From NCBI RefSeq assembly GCF_038006045.1, contig NZ_JBBOUK010000001.1:3048011-3112010 (forward strand): a stretch of 64,000 nucleotides of DNA, given 5' to 3'. Below the pieces are notes generated by a model. It saw only the letters and a list, made by a program, of their open reading frames with translations. It did no database searches and was not told the DNA's origin. The translations under genes were made by a program, and so were the position numbers. Shown here in pieces: positions 17,038 through 25,855 of this stretch (its first letter is position 1; each line of letters opens with the position of its first letter). This DNA is from Exiguobacterium sp. FSL W8-0210. GTDB taxonomy: Bacteria > Bacillota > Bacilli > Exiguobacteriales > Exiguobacteriaceae.

Positions 17038-18567
17038 ATGGCTTTAGCACCAGACATTAAAGCACAACTCGCGCAATACCTCGAGCTTCTCGAAGGCGAT
17101 CTCGTCCTAGCGGTTAGCGCTGGGACAGACGCCGTCTCGCTTGAGATGAGCGCACTCGTCGAAGAGATCGCAAGCATGACACCACGCATCTCCGTCGAGC
17201 AGGCAAGCCTTCCCCGGACACCAAGTTTCACAGTCAACCGTGTCGGTGAGACAAGCGGCATCACGTTCGCGGGAATCCCACTCGGTCATGAGTTCACGTC
17301 CCTCGTTCTCGCACTGCTCCAAGTCAGCGGTCGAGCACCGAAGGTCGATGCGGACGTCATCAAGCAGATTCAAGGCATTCAAGAAACGTACCACTTCGAG
17401 TCGTACATCAGCTTGAGCTGCCACAACTGCCCAGATGTCGTACAAGCATTGAACGTCATGAGCGTCCTCAACCCGAACATCAGTCACACGATGATTGATG
17501 GCGCGGCATTTAAGGAAGAAGTCGAACAAAAAGAGATCATGGCTGTTCCGACGGTCTTCGTCAACGGCGAAGCGTTTGGTAACGGACGGATGTCACTTGA
17601 AGAAATCTTGGCGAAGCTTGGCACAGGTGCCGATGCTTCTGATTTCGCTGATAAAGATCCATACGATGTCCTCGTCGTCGGTGGTGGTCCAGCTGGATCG
17701 AGTGCTGCCATCTATGCAGCCCGTAAAGGCATCCGGACAGGAATCGTCGCAGAACGCTTCGGTGGACAAGTCATGGATACGATGAGCATTGAGAACTTCA
17801 TCAGCATGAAGTACACGGAAGGACCAAAACTCGTCGCAAGTCTTGAGGAGCACGTCAAGGAATATGGCATCGACGTCATGAACCTGCAACGGGCAACGCG
17901 CCTTGAGAAGAAGGACCTCCTTGAGCTTGAGCTCGAGAACGGTGCCGTCTTGAAAACGAAGAGTTTGATCCTTTCAACAGGTGCACGCTGGCGTAACGTT
18001 GGTGTCCCAGGCGAACTCGAATTCAAGAACAAAGGCGTCGCCTACTGCCCACACTGTGATGGTCCGTTGTTCGAAGGAAAACGTGTCGCAGTCATCGGTG
18101 GCGGAAACTCAGGAATCGAAGCAGCCATCGATCTCGCAGGAATCGTCAAGCATGTCACAGTCCTTGAGTTCGCACCGGAATTAAAAGCAGACGCTGTTCT
18201 TCAAGAACGCCTCGCTTCTCTTCCGAACGTCACGGTCGTCGTCAACGCACAGACGAAGGAAATCACAGGAACGGACAAAGTAAACGGTATCACGTACATG
18301 GAGCGCGAAACGAACGTCGAGCGTCACATTGAGCTCGAAGGCGTCTTCGTCCAGATCGGTCTCGTACCGAACACGGACTGGCTCGGTGAAACAGTGAACC
18401 GTAACAAGTTCGGTGAAGTCCAAGTCGATCGCCACGGCGCAACGAACGTACCAGGCGTTTTCGCTGCAGGAGACTGCACAGATAGCGCGTATAAACAGAT
18501 CATCATCTCGATGGGATCTGGTGCAACAGCTGCACTCGGTGCTTTCGATCACTTGATCCGGAATTAA
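17038..18567 (+). CDS. ahpF: Alkyl hydroperoxide reductase, flavoprotein subunit
   Basis: A 509-residue FAD/NADH-dependent disulfide reductase that passes electrons to AhpC. The N-terminal thioredoxin-fold pair has a redox motif Cys128-His-Asn-Cys131. The FAD motif VVGGGPAGSSAAIYAARKG follows at about 215, the second redox centre is Cys337-Pro-His-Cys340 in CPHCDGP, and the NADH motif is VIGGGNSGIEAAIDLAG. AAGGAG precedes the ATG. The high use of GTC and CTC codons is shared with ahpC, as in strongly expressed genes. Confidence 0.96.
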   Translation: MALAPDIKAQLAQYLELLEGDLVLAVSAGTDAVSLEMSALVEEIASMTPRISVEQASLPRTPSFTVNRVGETSGITFAGIPLGHEFTSLVLALLQVSGRAPKVDADVIKQIQGIQETYHFESYISLSCHNCPDVVQALNVMSVLNPNISHTMIDGAAFKEEVEQKEIMAVPTVFVNGEAFGNGRMSLEEILAKLGTGADASDFADKDPYDVLVVGGGPAGSSAAIYAARKGIRTGIVAERFGGQVMDTMSIENFISMKYTEGPKLVASLEEHVKEYGIDVMNLQRATRLEKKDLLELELENGAVLKTKSLILSTGARWRNVGVPGELEFKNKGVAYCPHCDGPLFEGKRVAVIGGGNSGIEAAIDLAGIVKHVTVLEFAPELKADAVLQERLASLPNVTVVVNAQTKEITGTDKVNGITYMERETNVERHIELEGVFVQIGLVPNTDWLGETVNRNKFGEVQVDRHGATNVPGVFAAGDCTDSAYKQIIISMGSGATAALGAFDHLIRN

Positions 18568-18570
18568 TGA

Positions 18571-18606
18571 AAAAGAGCGGAACTCAAACGAGTTTCGCTC
18601 TTTTTC
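18571..18606 (+). terminator. Terminator of ahpCF
   Basis: GAGCGGAACTC (18575-18585) pairs with GAGTTTCGCTC (18590-18600), flanked by A and T runs; it can work in both directions. Confidence 0.85.
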
Positions 18607-18610
18607 TGCC

Positions 18611-19180
18611 TCAATAGTAGATTTCACCGTACCATGAACAATGATATTCTTTCGTGATGTGATGTCTTGTTAAGATGCCTTGCTTCGCGTATGTACCACT
18701 GACCGTTACGACCATCGTTTGCAAAGCATCGATTGGAGTACCGGAGAATCCGGTTTGCGTCCACTTTCCACCATCGATCGCAAGAGACGTCATCGAAAAG
18801 ACATCGGATAATCGTTGGCGTTTACTCTGTTCCAAGAGTTCCGTCTCGAAATTTCCGATGATCCGGACATCGTTTCCACGTTCCGTACGTTCAAGCGTTC
18901 GTTCACTATCCCACTCTAAGCTCGTTTGGACACGTAGCGGCTTCAACCGTTCGAGTGCCCGTTCTTGAAAACGTTCCGGCGAAACCCAGTCCTCGTCTGC
19001 GAATTGATTTGCTGCAAGCAACGTGACGTCCGCATTTTCATGTGTCCGATTTATGTTTTCCACGATTTTTTCATATGCTGCGTAATAACGTTGGTGTTGT
19101 GTCGTCTGGTCCTTTGCCTCCGATGTGACTGATGACAATGAAGCGAATAAAAAAACAGCTGTCGCAATCTGATATTTCAC
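18611..19180 (-). CDS. Predicted secreted protein, 189 aa
   Basis: I do not recognise the family. The GTG at 19180 is preferred because GGGAGGGG lies 7 bases upstream. It begins VKYQIATAVFLFASLSSVTSEAKD split as a short basic start, a hydrophobic stretch and a likely cleavage after SEA. The mature part is rich in Glu/Arg, with a helical segment (FQERALERLKPLRV) and a second half that looks beta-rich (FSMTSLAIDGGKW, MVVTVSGTYAK). Export to the cell surface or medium is inferred. It converges with ahpF and shares the terminator region. Confidence 0.7.
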   Translation of the reverse strand: MKYQIATAVFLFASLSSVTSEAKDQTTQHQRYYAAYEKIVENINRTHENADVTLLAANQFADEDWVSPERFQERALERLKPLRVQTSLEWDSERTLERTERGNDVRIIGNFETELLEQSKRQRLSDVFSMTSLAIDGGKWTQTGFSGTPIDALQTMVVTVSGTYAKQGILTRHHITKEYHCSWYGEIYY

Positions 19181-19382
19181 TGACTTCCCCTCCCTTTCGC
19201 TGTTCATTGTACGAAAAAAACGAGGAATAGATTCGAAAACGACAACCGTTTTATGGATTTTTTCATTCAAGAGTGTATCAATAGATCGTACTCTTATGGA
19301 ATTAAGAACAGATCAAGATTTGTATTCAAAACTGACCCCTATAAATAATTCAAAGTTGACACTTTTGACTAGTTCAGTCATC

Positions 19383-19413
19383 TGATAGATTGAAGATATC
19401 TTAAAATCTATCA
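19383..19413. repeat. Inverted repeat in the leader of the ECF S-component gene
   Basis: TGATAGATT (19383-19391) and AATCTATCA (19405-19413) are exact complements 13 bases apart, ending 17 bases before the ATG at 19431. A TTGACA lies at 19356-19361. It could be a repressor site or a small hairpin over the leader; neither is established. Confidence 0.5.
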
Positions 19414-19430
19414 TAAAGAAGGTTAGCCAC

Positions 19431-19973
19431 ATGCAAAAAGCAGCACCGTATTCTAGCACTCGTACCCGCCAGCTCGTCATCACTGCGATGTCAATCGCAC
19501 TTGTTCTTGTTGCGACACTATTCATCAATATCAAACTACCGATCGCTTCAAGCGGCGGTCTCGTTCATATGGGAACAGCGATGCTCTTTCTCATCGCGAT
19601 TTTATTCGGTCCACGAACAGCACTGATTGCCGGAGCAATCGGTATGGGATTATTTGATCTGATCAGTGGATGGACACTCTGGGCTCCATTTACAATCGTA
19701 GCTCGAGGACTCCAAGGATATATTGTCGGGCGTATCGCCTGGTCTTCGCGATACAAAGGAGACAACCCTGGCTTAAATATTTTTGCAATGATTGTTTCTG
19801 CTCCTGTCATGCTTGCTGTTTACTATGTTTGTGAAGGTATTCTTTACAGCAACTGGGTCGCACCAGTCGCTTCAATTCCAGGAAACATCACACAAAACGT
19901 CGTCGGAATCCTCGTTGCGATTCCAGTCGGGATTGCACTGAAGAAAACGCGTTTCTTCCGTAACTTCCGCTAA
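19431..19973 (+). CDS. ECF transporter S component
   Basis: A 180-residue integral membrane protein with about six hydrophobic segments: ITAMSIALVLVATLFINI, GTAMLFLIAILFGPRTALIAGAIGMGLFDLI, FAMIVSAPVMLAVYYV and others. The ILFGPRTALIAGAIG stretch resembles the substrate-binding subunits of energy-coupling factor vitamin importers (HmpT/PdxU-like group). Such S components work with the shared EcfA1-EcfA2-EcfT module encoded elsewhere. The vitamin cannot be named from sequence; pyridoxine or thiamine precursors are typical for this group. AGAAGG precedes the ATG. Confidence 0.8.
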   Translation: MQKAAPYSSTRTRQLVITAMSIALVLVATLFINIKLPIASSGGLVHMGTAMLFLIAILFGPRTALIAGAIGMGLFDLISGWTLWAPFTIVARGLQGYIVGRIAWSSRYKGDNPGLNIFAMIVSAPVMLAVYYVCEGILYSNWVAPVASIPGNITQNVVGILVAIPVGIALKKTRFFRNFR

Positions 19974-19980
19974 ATCCAAA

Positions 19981-20014
19981 AAACCGTCCGGCTCCTCGTA
20001 GAGTCGGACGGTTT
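19981..20014. terminator. Bidirectional terminator between the ECF gene and mqo
   Basis: AAACCGTCCGGCTC (19981-19994) pairs with GAGTCGGACGGTTT (20001-20014) with one mismatch; A and T runs on both sides. Confidence 0.87.
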
Positions 20015-20018
20015 TCGT

Positions 20019-21512
20019 TTAGCGAATCGGTTGACCTTGTTCGAGTTCGAGCGTTTTTGCTGTTTCGGCATGGATCTGTTCGAACAATTCCGGATGTTCA
20101 ACGAGTGAGATCCCGTAAGACGGAATCATCTCCTTGATTTTTGCTTCCCACGTCGGTAGTTCGGACGGAAAACATTTCGCGAGTACTTCGAGCATGACCG
20201 GTACCGCTGTTGAGGCACCTGGAGACGCCCCGAGTAAGGCAGCGACAGATCCGTCGGCTGCACTGACGACTTCTGTTCCGAACTGGAGTGTCCCTTTTCC
20301 TTGTGGTGTATCCTTGATGACTTGGACACGTTGACCAGCGACGACGACATCCCAGTCTTCTGTCTTCGCATTCGGGATGAACTCTCGTAATTCGTTCATC
20401 CGTTGTTCCGTCGACAAGAGGACTTGTTCGATCAGATACTTCGTCAATCCCATCTCTTTGGCTCCCGCAGCAAGCATCGTCAAGACGTTGTTCGGTTTAA
20501 CGGACGCGATCAAATCAAGATTCGATCCTGTCTTAAGGAACTTCGGTGAGAAACCAGCAAACGGTCCGAAGAGAAGTGATTTCTTCCCATCGATGTATCG
20601 TGTATCCAAGTGTGGTACTGACATCGGCGGTGCTCCGACTTTCGCTTTTCCGTAGACTTTCGCATGGTGCTGTTCGATGATCTCAGGATTTTTACAAACG
20701 AGGAATAAACCACTGACCGGGAAACCACCGATTTGCTTCGATTCCTCGATGCCTGTTTTTTGGAGCAACGGTAGACTACCGCCGCCACCTCCAATGAAGA
20801 CGAACTGCGCCGTATGATGCTCGATCCGGTGATCGCGCTCATTCTTCACTTTGACTTCCCAACCCCCGTCAACACGCTTCAAATCCTCGACACCATGCTG
20901 ATAGTTGATCGCTACATCGTGTTGTGCGAGATATTCAAACAGGATTCGTGTCAACGCACCAAAGTTGACGTCCGTTCCTGAATCGATTTTTGTCGCAGCG
21001 ATCGGCTCTGGTGACGTCCGACCGTTCATGATGAGTGGAATCCACTCGGCTAATTTCGCTGGATCCTCTGAATATTCCATTCCCGCAAACAACGGATTCG
21101 CTGATAGCGCTTCCAATCGTTTTTTCAGGAATTCGACGTTTTCCGTTCCTTCAACCATACTCATATGTGGAATCGGCATGATGAATTCTTTCGGATTCGG
21201 CAAGACACCTTCCTTGACGAGATGCGACCAGAATTGACGTGACAGTTGGAACTGTTCGTTTACTTTGACCGCTTTACTGATATCGATCGAACCATCGGCA
21301 TTTTCCGTCGTATAGTTCAGTTCGCATAGTGCGGCGTGACCTGTTCCAGCATTGTTCCACTCGTTCGAGCTCTCTTCCCCGGCACTCGCGAGTTTCTCGA
21401 ATACCTTGATGTTGATCTCAGGCGCGAGTTCTTTTAATAAGACCCCTAACGTCGCGCTCATGACTCCGGCACCAATTAAAATAACGTCTGTTTTTTTAGG
21501 CATACTGCTCAT
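20019..21512 (-). CDS. mqo: Malate:quinone oxidoreductase
   Basis: A 497-residue FAD enzyme that oxidises malate to oxaloacetate and passes electrons to membrane quinones, bypassing soluble malate dehydrogenase. The start [20 protein letters not shown] is the FAD motif, and [21 protein letters not shown] is a strong Mqo signature. Later segments [15 protein letters not shown] and [15 protein letters not shown] also fit. Length is normal. AGGAAGG lies just before the ATG. It is monocistronic with a shared terminator downstream. Confidence 0.95.
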   Translation of the reverse strand: MSSMPKKTDVILIGAGVMSATLGVLLKELAPEINIKVFEKLASAGEESSNEWNNAGTGHAALCELNYTTENADGSIDISKAVKVNEQFQLSRQFWSHLVKEGVLPNPKEFIMPIPHMSMVEGTENVEFLKKRLEALSANPLFAGMEYSEDPAKLAEWIPLIMNGRTSPEPIAATKIDSGTDVNFGALTRILFEYLAQHDVAINYQHGVEDLKRVDGGWEVKVKNERDHRIEHHTAQFVFIGGGGGSLPLLQKTGIEESKQIGGFPVSGLFLVCKNPEIIEQHHAKVYGKAKVGAPPMSVPHLDTRYIDGKKSLLFGPFAGFSPKFLKTGSNLDLIASVKPNNVLTMLAAGAKEMGLTKYLIEQVLLSTEQRMNELREFIPNAKTEDWDVVVAGQRVQVIKDTPQGKGTLQFGTEVVSAADGSVAALLGASPGASTAVPVMLEVLAKCFPSELPTWEAKIKEMIPSYGISLVEHPELFEQIHAETAKTLELEQGQPIR

Positions 21513-21756
21513 GATATCCTTCCTATCCCCGTTGATATTATGGACTACCTGTCATGAAAAACTTCCCCCTCATGACGACAACTTACCTTTCCATTATAAC
21601 CCTATCATAGCTTGCACAGAAAGGAACTTCTTTTACATTCAGAAATGTGTAAAAGCGACGATTCAGGTAAGAAGATGTTCGTCAGCCGGCACACAATCAG
21701 GCATGACTTTGACGAAAAACGGTAATCATATAACGAAAGTAAAAGGAGGAACACTC

Positions 21757-23286
21757 ATGGCGACACGCTGGATATTCGGCAATCAATTGAATCACGATCT
21801 CCCTTTATTGAAGGAAGCAAACAAACAAGACGACGTCATCCTGATGGTCGAAGCGACCTCGCGCTCCAAGTGGAAGACGTACCATAAACAAAAGCTCGTC
21901 CTCGTCTTCTCAGCGATGCGACATTTTGCGGAAGAACTGCGCGAAAAAGGCTTCACCGTCGATTACCGGGAAGCCGATTCGTTCGATCAGGCATTCCAGG
22001 CGCACCGGAAAGATCATGATCCGGATCATGTATTCTATACGGCGATCACGGACGAACCGATGCGAAAGGCGATGCACAAGTGGCAAGACGCTTTACCGAA
22101 GAAAATCAAGGTCGAGGTCTGTTCCGACGTACCGTTATTTTTACTGACACAGGAAGAAGCGGTCGAAGCAATCGGCGACAAGCCCTACAAGATGGACCGT
22201 TTTTATCGCAAACTGCGCAAGGAACGAAACGTTCTCATGAACGGCTCTAAACCGATCGGTGGAAAGTGGTCGTTTGACGCCGAGAACCGGAAACCGGCGA
22301 AGTCCGGGACGACGTTTCCCGATCCCGTTCAGTTTCGCCCTGATCGCATCACAAAGGATGTCATCGACAAGGTCGAACGTGATTTTTCCAATCATCCGGG
22401 AGCACTTGATTCCTTTCATTGGCCGGTCACGCGAAAGGAAGCGACGCGGGCTCTCCATCGCTTCATCGAAGAACGACTCGAGACGTTCGGGACATATCAA
22501 GACGCTATGCTGACCGGCGAAGATACGTTATCGCATTCGCTCTTATCAGCAGCAATCAATCTCGGTCTATTGACACCGGAAGAGGTCATTCGTCAAGTCG
22601 AGGCAGCCCTTGAAGATCAAGATGCTCCGCTCAATGCGGTCGAAGGTTTCATTCGGCAAATCCTCGGCTGGCGCGAGTACATGCGTGCCGTCTACCTAGC
22701 CGAGATGCCGGACTATGCTTCCGTCAATGCGCTACGGCATGAAGCGGATCTACCCGACTTTTTTGGGACCGGGAAAACGAACATGAACTGTGTCGCTGAA
22801 TCGTTACGTCCCGTCGTCGAACATGCGCATAATCACCATATCCAACGCTTGATGGTGCTCGGAAACTTCGCTAATCTGTTTGCGATCTCGCCGCAACAGA
22901 CAGCAGACTGGTTCAATGAGATGTACATCGATGCCTACGATTGGGTCGTCTTACCGAACGTCCTCGGGATGGCGCTTCATGCCGATGGGGGAACGTTATC
23001 GACCAAACCGTACATTGCTTCGGCGAATTACATCCATAAGATGAGTGATTATTGCAAGGGATGTCCGTTCCATCAAAAGGACATGCTCGGAGAGGACGCT
23101 TGTCCGTTTAACGCCTTGTACTGGGACTTCATCGACCGGCACGAAAAACGCTTCTCTGATAATCCGCGGATGTCGATGATGTATCGGCAATGGGGAAAAC
23201 GCGATGCGGACAGCAAACGCGATATTCGAAAGAAAGCGAAAGCACTTCGGAAACAACTACAGGATGGCGCCTTCGATACACCATAA
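21757..23286 (+). CDS. Cryptochrome/photolyase family protein, iron-sulfur (6-4)-photolyase type
   Basis: A 509-residue flavoprotein of the FeS-BCP group (DPRP domain N-terminal, FAD-binding domain C-terminal), the prokaryotic (6-4) photolyases that repair UV photoproducts with light. Four cysteines, C345, C433, C436 and C449, have the same spacing (88, 3 and 13) as the [4Fe-4S] ligands I recall for Agrobacterium PhrB. The ATG at 21757 follows AAAGGAGG; the frame runs upstream into antisense of mqo and is not used. Monocistronic. Activity on (6-4) products is inferred from the family. Confidence 0.9.
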   Translation: MATRWIFGNQLNHDLPLLKEANKQDDVILMVEATSRSKWKTYHKQKLVLVFSAMRHFAEELREKGFTVDYREADSFDQAFQAHRKDHDPDHVFYTAITDEPMRKAMHKWQDALPKKIKVEVCSDVPLFLLTQEEAVEAIGDKPYKMDRFYRKLRKERNVLMNGSKPIGGKWSFDAENRKPAKSGTTFPDPVQFRPDRITKDVIDKVERDFSNHPGALDSFHWPVTRKEATRALHRFIEERLETFGTYQDAMLTGEDTLSHSLLSAAINLGLLTPEEVIRQVEAALEDQDAPLNAVEGFIRQILGWREYMRAVYLAEMPDYASVNALRHEADLPDFFGTGKTNMNCVAESLRPVVEHAHNHHIQRLMVLGNFANLFAISPQQTADWFNEMYIDAYDWVVLPNVLGMALHADGGTLSTKPYIASANYIHKMSDYCKGCPFHQKDMLGEDACPFNALYWDFIDRHEKRFSDNPRMSMMYRQWGKRDADSKRDIRKKAKALRKQLQDGAFDTP

Positions 23287-23325
23287 AAACAAGCCGCTCG
23301 GATTAAATCCGAGCGGCTTGTTTTA
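23286..23325. terminator. Bidirectional terminator between the photolyase and permease genes
   Basis: CAAGCCGCTCGGA (from 23290) pairs with TCCGAGCGGCTTG (to 23320), flanked by AAAA and TTTT, serving both converging genes. Confidence 0.9.
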
Positions 23326-24690
23326 AGCACTTTTTTGATCGACTGCGTGTTGTTTCTTTTTCCGGAGGTGATACAGTCCGAATAGTCCGAGGAACCAGAC
23401 CGGTGTCAGCAACAAGGCAGGACGTGTATCGTCAGCAAACAGCATGACGACGAGAATGACTGCAAACAATCCGAGCACGAGGTAATTGACGAATGGTGTC
23501 AATGGTGCTTTGAATGTCGACGCCGCATGTAATTCCGGATTTTGTTTCTTGTACCGGAGATGACAGACGAGGATGACACCCCAGACCCAGATGAAACAGA
23601 TCGCACTGATCGTCGTGACGATACTGAACGCCTGTCCTGGTAACAGTTTACTGAGCAAGGCACCGACTGAGACGACGATCGTCGAGACGAACAAGGCGTT
23701 TGCCGGAACATGGTTTTTGTTCAACTTCGAGAACTTGTTCGATGCTTGCTGTTGATTTCCCAGGTTATACAGAATCCGGCTCGTCGAGAACATTCCGCTG
23801 TTACACGCAGAAGCAGCAGATGTCAGTACGACGAAGTTGATAATTCCTGCTGCGAGTGGAATCCCGATCAGACTAAATGTCTTGACGAACGGACTTTCTG
23901 TCGCACTTAATCCTGTCCATGGGTTGATCATCAAGAGGACGAGTAAGGCACCGACATAGAAGAATAAGATCCGAAGCGGAATCTTATTGATCGCGGACGG
24001 AATGTTCTTTTTCGGATCCGCTGTTTCTGCTGCGGATACCCCAACGAGCTCGACGCCGACATAGGCGAAGACGACCATTTGGAACGATAGCAGGAATCCA
24101 GAAATCCCGTTTGGCATCCATCCGCCATGTGACCAGAGGTTCGACACGGTCACGGGACCGGCGTCCGTTTTAAAACCGATTGCGAGCAAGACGATTCCGA
24201 CACCAATCAAGGCAAGGATCGTCACGACCTTGATCAAGGCGAACCAAAACTCGAGTTCACCGAACAATTTAACCGTTAATAAGTTAAAACCAAGTAAAAT
24301 CAAGAGAGCAAGAACGGCTGGAATCCATTGCGGGATATCAAACCAATACTTGACGTACAGACCGACGGCGATGATGTCCGCCATCGCTGTCATGATCCAA
24401 CAGAACCAGTACGTCCAACCGGTCACGAATGCGGCACGTGGTCCGAGATAATCTTCTGCGATATCCGTGAGTGACTGATAACCTGCTTTTGACAATAACA
24501 ATTCCCCAAGTGCACGCATGACGAAGAAGATTGCAATCCCGACGAGTAAGTAGGCAAAAATGATCGATGGTCCGGCGAGTTGGATCGCTTTACCTGATCC
24601 TAAAAACAAACCCGTTCCGATTGTTCCACCAATAGCAATCAACTGTACATGACGATTCGATAAATCCCGCTTTAATCCTTGCTGTTCCAA
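23323..24690 (-). CDS. Amino acid permease, probable glycine / D-alanine / D-serine transporter
   Basis: A 455-residue APC-family permease with about 12 membrane helices. It opens with GLKRDLSNRHVQLIAIGGTIG, and the ITAMADIIAVGLYVKYWF segment resembles CycA-type glycine/D-alanine/D-serine transporters. I choose the TTG at 24690 because AAGGAGG lies 8 bases upstream; the longer ATG-start frame begins inside the regulatory terminator. A glycine riboswitch directly upstream strongly supports glycine as substrate. The direction (uptake or efflux of excess glycine) cannot be read from sequence. Confidence 0.87.
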   Translation of the reverse strand: MEQQGLKRDLSNRHVQLIAIGGTIGTGLFLGSGKAIQLAGPSIIFAYLLVGIAIFFVMRALGELLLSKAGYQSLTDIAEDYLGPRAAFVTGWTYWFCWIMTAMADIIAVGLYVKYWFDIPQWIPAVLALLILLGFNLLTVKLFGELEFWFALIKVVTILALIGVGIVLLAIGFKTDAGPVTVSNLWSHGGWMPNGISGFLLSFQMVVFAYVGVELVGVSAAETADPKKNIPSAINKIPLRILFFYVGALLVLLMINPWTGLSATESPFVKTFSLIGIPLAAGIINFVVLTSAASACNSGMFSTSRILYNLGNQQQASNKFSKLNKNHVPANALFVSTIVVSVGALLSKLLPGQAFSIVTTISAICFIWVWGVILVCHLRYKKQNPELHAASTFKAPLTPFVNYLVLGLFAVILVVMLFADDTRPALLLTPVWFLGLFGLYHLRKKKQHAVDQKSA

Positions 24691-24752
24691 ACCTGAACTC
24701 CTCCTTGTGATGGTTTCTCTACGCTTCAGACCGTTCTGTCGGTCCTGAAAAA

Positions 24753-24784
24753 GAAAAAAAGAGACTGGACGAATGTCCAATCTC
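24753..24784 (-). terminator. Riboswitch-controlled terminator before the glycine permease
   Basis: On the minus strand GAGATTGGAC, ATTC loop, GTCCAGTCTC, then seven Ts. It lies between the glycine aptamer and the permease ribosome site. Confidence 0.85.
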
Positions 24785-24945
24785 AACAAAATCAAAGGAA
24801 TAACCCATACACGCCACTACGACATTCCATGAATGCCCGTCGCTGCATGTGATTACTCTTCTGTCCGTTTGCCTGAGATTGTGAACCCTTCGGCGCCGTG
24901 TCGACACGGTCTCTCCAGAAGCTGCTCCTGCCATAGTGTGACCCA
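24785..24945 (-). promoter_or_regulatory. Glycine riboswitch (one clear aptamer)
   Basis: The minus strand holds the gcvT-type core: CAGGAGCAGCTTCTGGAGAG near 24930-24910, then GCGCCGAAGGGTTCACAATC, then TCAGGCAAACGGACAGAAGAG. These are the conserved blocks of a glycine aptamer. Only one full aptamer is seen; the next 70 bases fold into another stem and may be a ghost aptamer of a singlet riboswitch. The terminator that follows suggests transcriptional control. Confidence 0.9.
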
Positions 24946-25010
24946 TGACAATCATAGCTTTCTCTTTATTTGATTATCCGATGCGTCGCTGCATCGATGA
25001 ATTGTTTCTA

Positions 25011-25039
25011 ATTCTAGTAATCTCGACAGCGTTTGTCAA
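25011..25039 (-). promoter_or_regulatory. Promoter of the riboswitch-permease transcript
   Basis: Minus strand TTGACA (25039-25034), 17 bases, TAGAAT (25016-25011). The start would fall near 25004, about 60 bases before the glycine aptamer. Confidence 0.8.
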
Positions 25040-25137
25040 CGCCTTTTTCAAAATGATTTTTCAATCTATGAAAAGGACTTTACCATCTTTTCCAGAAATC
25101 ATACAGCACCACTTGATCACGAAAGGATGAAACATTC

Positions 25138-25677
25138 ATGTCGACGATTTACTTGATTCGCCACTGTGAAACGACTGGTCAATCACCGGAAGCCCCGTTA
25201 ACACCTCGTGGAGAAGAACAGGCGCAACGACTGTATACGCAGTTATTTGAGCTTCCGATCACACATCTTATTTCGAGTCCGTATCGCCGAGCGCTCGACT
25301 CGATTCAACCACTTGCGACTGCTCTGAAACTACCCGTTGCACAAGAAGATGACTTAAAAGAACGACGGTTAAGTGCCGTTCCACTTGACGATTGGCAGGA
25401 TCATCTTCGTCGAACGTTCATCGATCCAGACTATACGTGTCCTGGTGGTGAATCTAGCCGGATAGCAACTAAGCGCATCACGCGTGTCGTTGAAAAAGCA
25501 TTGTAACAGTATGATGGTTCCATTCTCGTGACACATGGGAATTTGTTATCTTTATACTTGCATTCGATTGACCCTACTTTTGGATTCGAAGAAAGTTTAC
25601 AGCTGAAGAATCCGGATATTTTTAAGGTGACACGTATTCAAGAACAAACAATCATCAAACACTTGGAAGCTTTTTGA
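25138..25677 (+). pseudogene. Histidine phosphatase family gene split by an in-frame TAA
   Basis: The first 122 codons give the RHCETTGQSPEAPLTPRGEEQA start of a phosphoglycerate-mutase-like phosphatase (RHG-type motif as RHC) up to VVEKAL, then TAA at 25504-25506. Reading on in the same frame gives YDGSILVTHGNLLSLYLH and a natural end FEESLQLKNPDIF...LEAF with a stop at 25675-25677. LVTHGN carries the second catalytic His. A single nonsense codon therefore breaks an otherwise intact 179-residue frame. AAAGGATG precedes the ATG. The truncated product lacks the second active-site His and should be inactive. Confidence 0.85.
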
Positions 25678-25855
25678 AAATCTATTCATTTTAGGCATAC
25701 GACTTGATATAATCTATTCTTTTTACTTATGAAAAGCATAAGAACTATCTATTTTACTTCCCTTCAGAACGGCTTTATATTGAATGAATTGATAATAAAG
25801 TTAAGTAGTTTTCGATTCATGTATGAAGCGGAACTTCAGAAAAGAAGGGATTTTT

